Of a DNA stretch of 64,000 bases, positions 63,215 through 64,000 are shown piece after piece. The stretch lies in the NCBI GenBank assembly GCA_022266195.1, contig WHVY01000002.1, positions 7,827,001 to 7,891,000 on the forward strand. The letters are read 5' to 3'. Every line of letters starts with the position of its first letter. The stretch's first letter is position 1. The notes below the pieces were generated by a model. It was not told the origin of the DNA. It did not search any database and saw only the letters and a list, made by a program, of their open reading frames with translations. This DNA is from Tetranychus cinnabarinus (taxonomy: Eukaryota; Arthropoda; Arachnida; Trombidiformes; Tetranychidae). Position numbers and translations under genes: made by a program.

Positions 63215-64000
63215 ACTTGATGATTCTGAGAGTGTCAACCACCAAGCCTAAAGATACAAGCCAAAAAGGGAAACTTAAAACCAAGACAACCAAAAAAACC
63301 GAATCAAAGGCCTTCAAGTTATCATAAAATAGTCAAAAAATGATATTAATTAATTCCTTTTGATCGTTGAAATGATAACCTTGCCATGCTATCTTGAAAT
63401 GCTTCATATCATTTTCTGGAACAATTGAAACAATAGATTATTATTAGTAGTTACACCGATCATTAATATATTAATATGCAAAACAAAATGAAAAAAAAGG
63501 TTGACTTGAATTTCATCTTTTCTGTACATCTAAAGTGTAGAGAGTCAACTTTTTTTGCTATTTCTGGTTAAATATAATAATTAAATTGTTATTAACACAA
63601 GTTAATAATGATGCTTATAATTTTTACGTGTAATATGAAATCATTTGTATATATTAGTCTTGAAATAGATAAGTATTTGTGTTGTTATGAGCAGCAGGAT
63701 AATATCTACATGTAAGATTCATTGTCTAATGATCTGAATCATTTGAAAATATTTTAAAAGTCTCTTTTAAAATGGCTTAATGCCGAGATTAGATTTAGAT
63801 TTATATCAACTGATCAATTCATGTATTGATAGTTTCATTTTTAGCTTGCCGTCAATGAAGTAGCATGTTCAGCATAATTTGGAAGATCCATTGTTTTTCC
63901 TCAATTCATTGTTTACTATCAAGTTGGAGCAGATGATTAGGGAAAAAATTTAAATATAAAACAGGGAAAAGGCAGGGAAAAGAGGAACAAGTAGGAACAG
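63215..64000 (+). other. Tropomyosin 3' UTR and downstream
   Basis: No further coding region. A hairpin near 63490-63560 has AAAAAAGGTTGACT and AGTCAACTTTTTT arms; its purpose is unknown. AT-rich tail to the window end. Confidence 0.4.

Overview
The window is eukaryotic and looks like an arthropod, most likely an acariform (possibly spider-mite) genome. This is an inference from very AT-rich DNA, short introns of about 70-110 bp, a 284-residue arthropod-type tropomyosin, an alpha-spectrin tail, and arthropod-style Ty3/gypsy and mariner elements. No bacterial operons, CRISPR arrays or tRNA genes were seen.

Layout. Positions 1-3299 hold the 3' end of alpha-spectrin. Positions 4-54 kb are an accessory mosaic built from repeated copies of one ancestral neighbourhood. 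Its parts are two secreted-protein genes, here called A and B, arranged head to head over a shared promoter, plus TMEM63, an aldo-keto reductase (AKR) and IST1. Pairs A1/B1 (4.1-6.4 kb), A2/B2 (18.6-21.1 kb), A3/B3 (28.3-31 kb) and B4/A5 (51.0-53.6 kb) are open. A4 (47.5-48.7 kb) and B5 (26.0-26.5 kb) are broken. The only intact TMEM63 lies at 21.9-24.9 kb, and truncated TMEM63 copies flank almost every A gene. The only intact AKR (54.2-55.1 kb) and IST1 (56.0-56.9 kb) sit at the right end of the mosaic. From 60.3 to 63.2 kb lies a complete nine-exon tropomyosin gene.

Mobile DNA. A young 11.3-kb LTR retrotransposon (7145-18419) is inserted in a TMEM63 relic. It has one uninterrupted 3067-codon ORF that carries, beyond gag-pol, a RING-like zinc module and a degenerate REXO/ISG20-type exonuclease domain. 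A 12.1-kb endogenous-retrovirus-like gypsy element (32900-45033) has gag, pol and env. It is broken by a stop in reverse transcriptase, env frame breaks, a 1.16-kb fold-back and a nested TG...CA element. A mariner with an apparently intact transposase (30974-32260) landed in the stop codon of B3. At least four small inverted-repeat elements (MITEs) are present, one of them inside the A3 intron.

How it fits together. The single-copy housekeeping genes (spectrin, TMEM63, AKR, IST1, tropomyosin) are ordinary. The biology of interest is the expanding array of divergent secreted-protein pairs. A and B share sequence motifs and appear to be ancient paralogs under a common promoter element. Second in interest is the retrotransposon that appears to have captured a host-like exonuclease/RING module. 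All calls come from reading the sequence and translations by eye; no database search was run.
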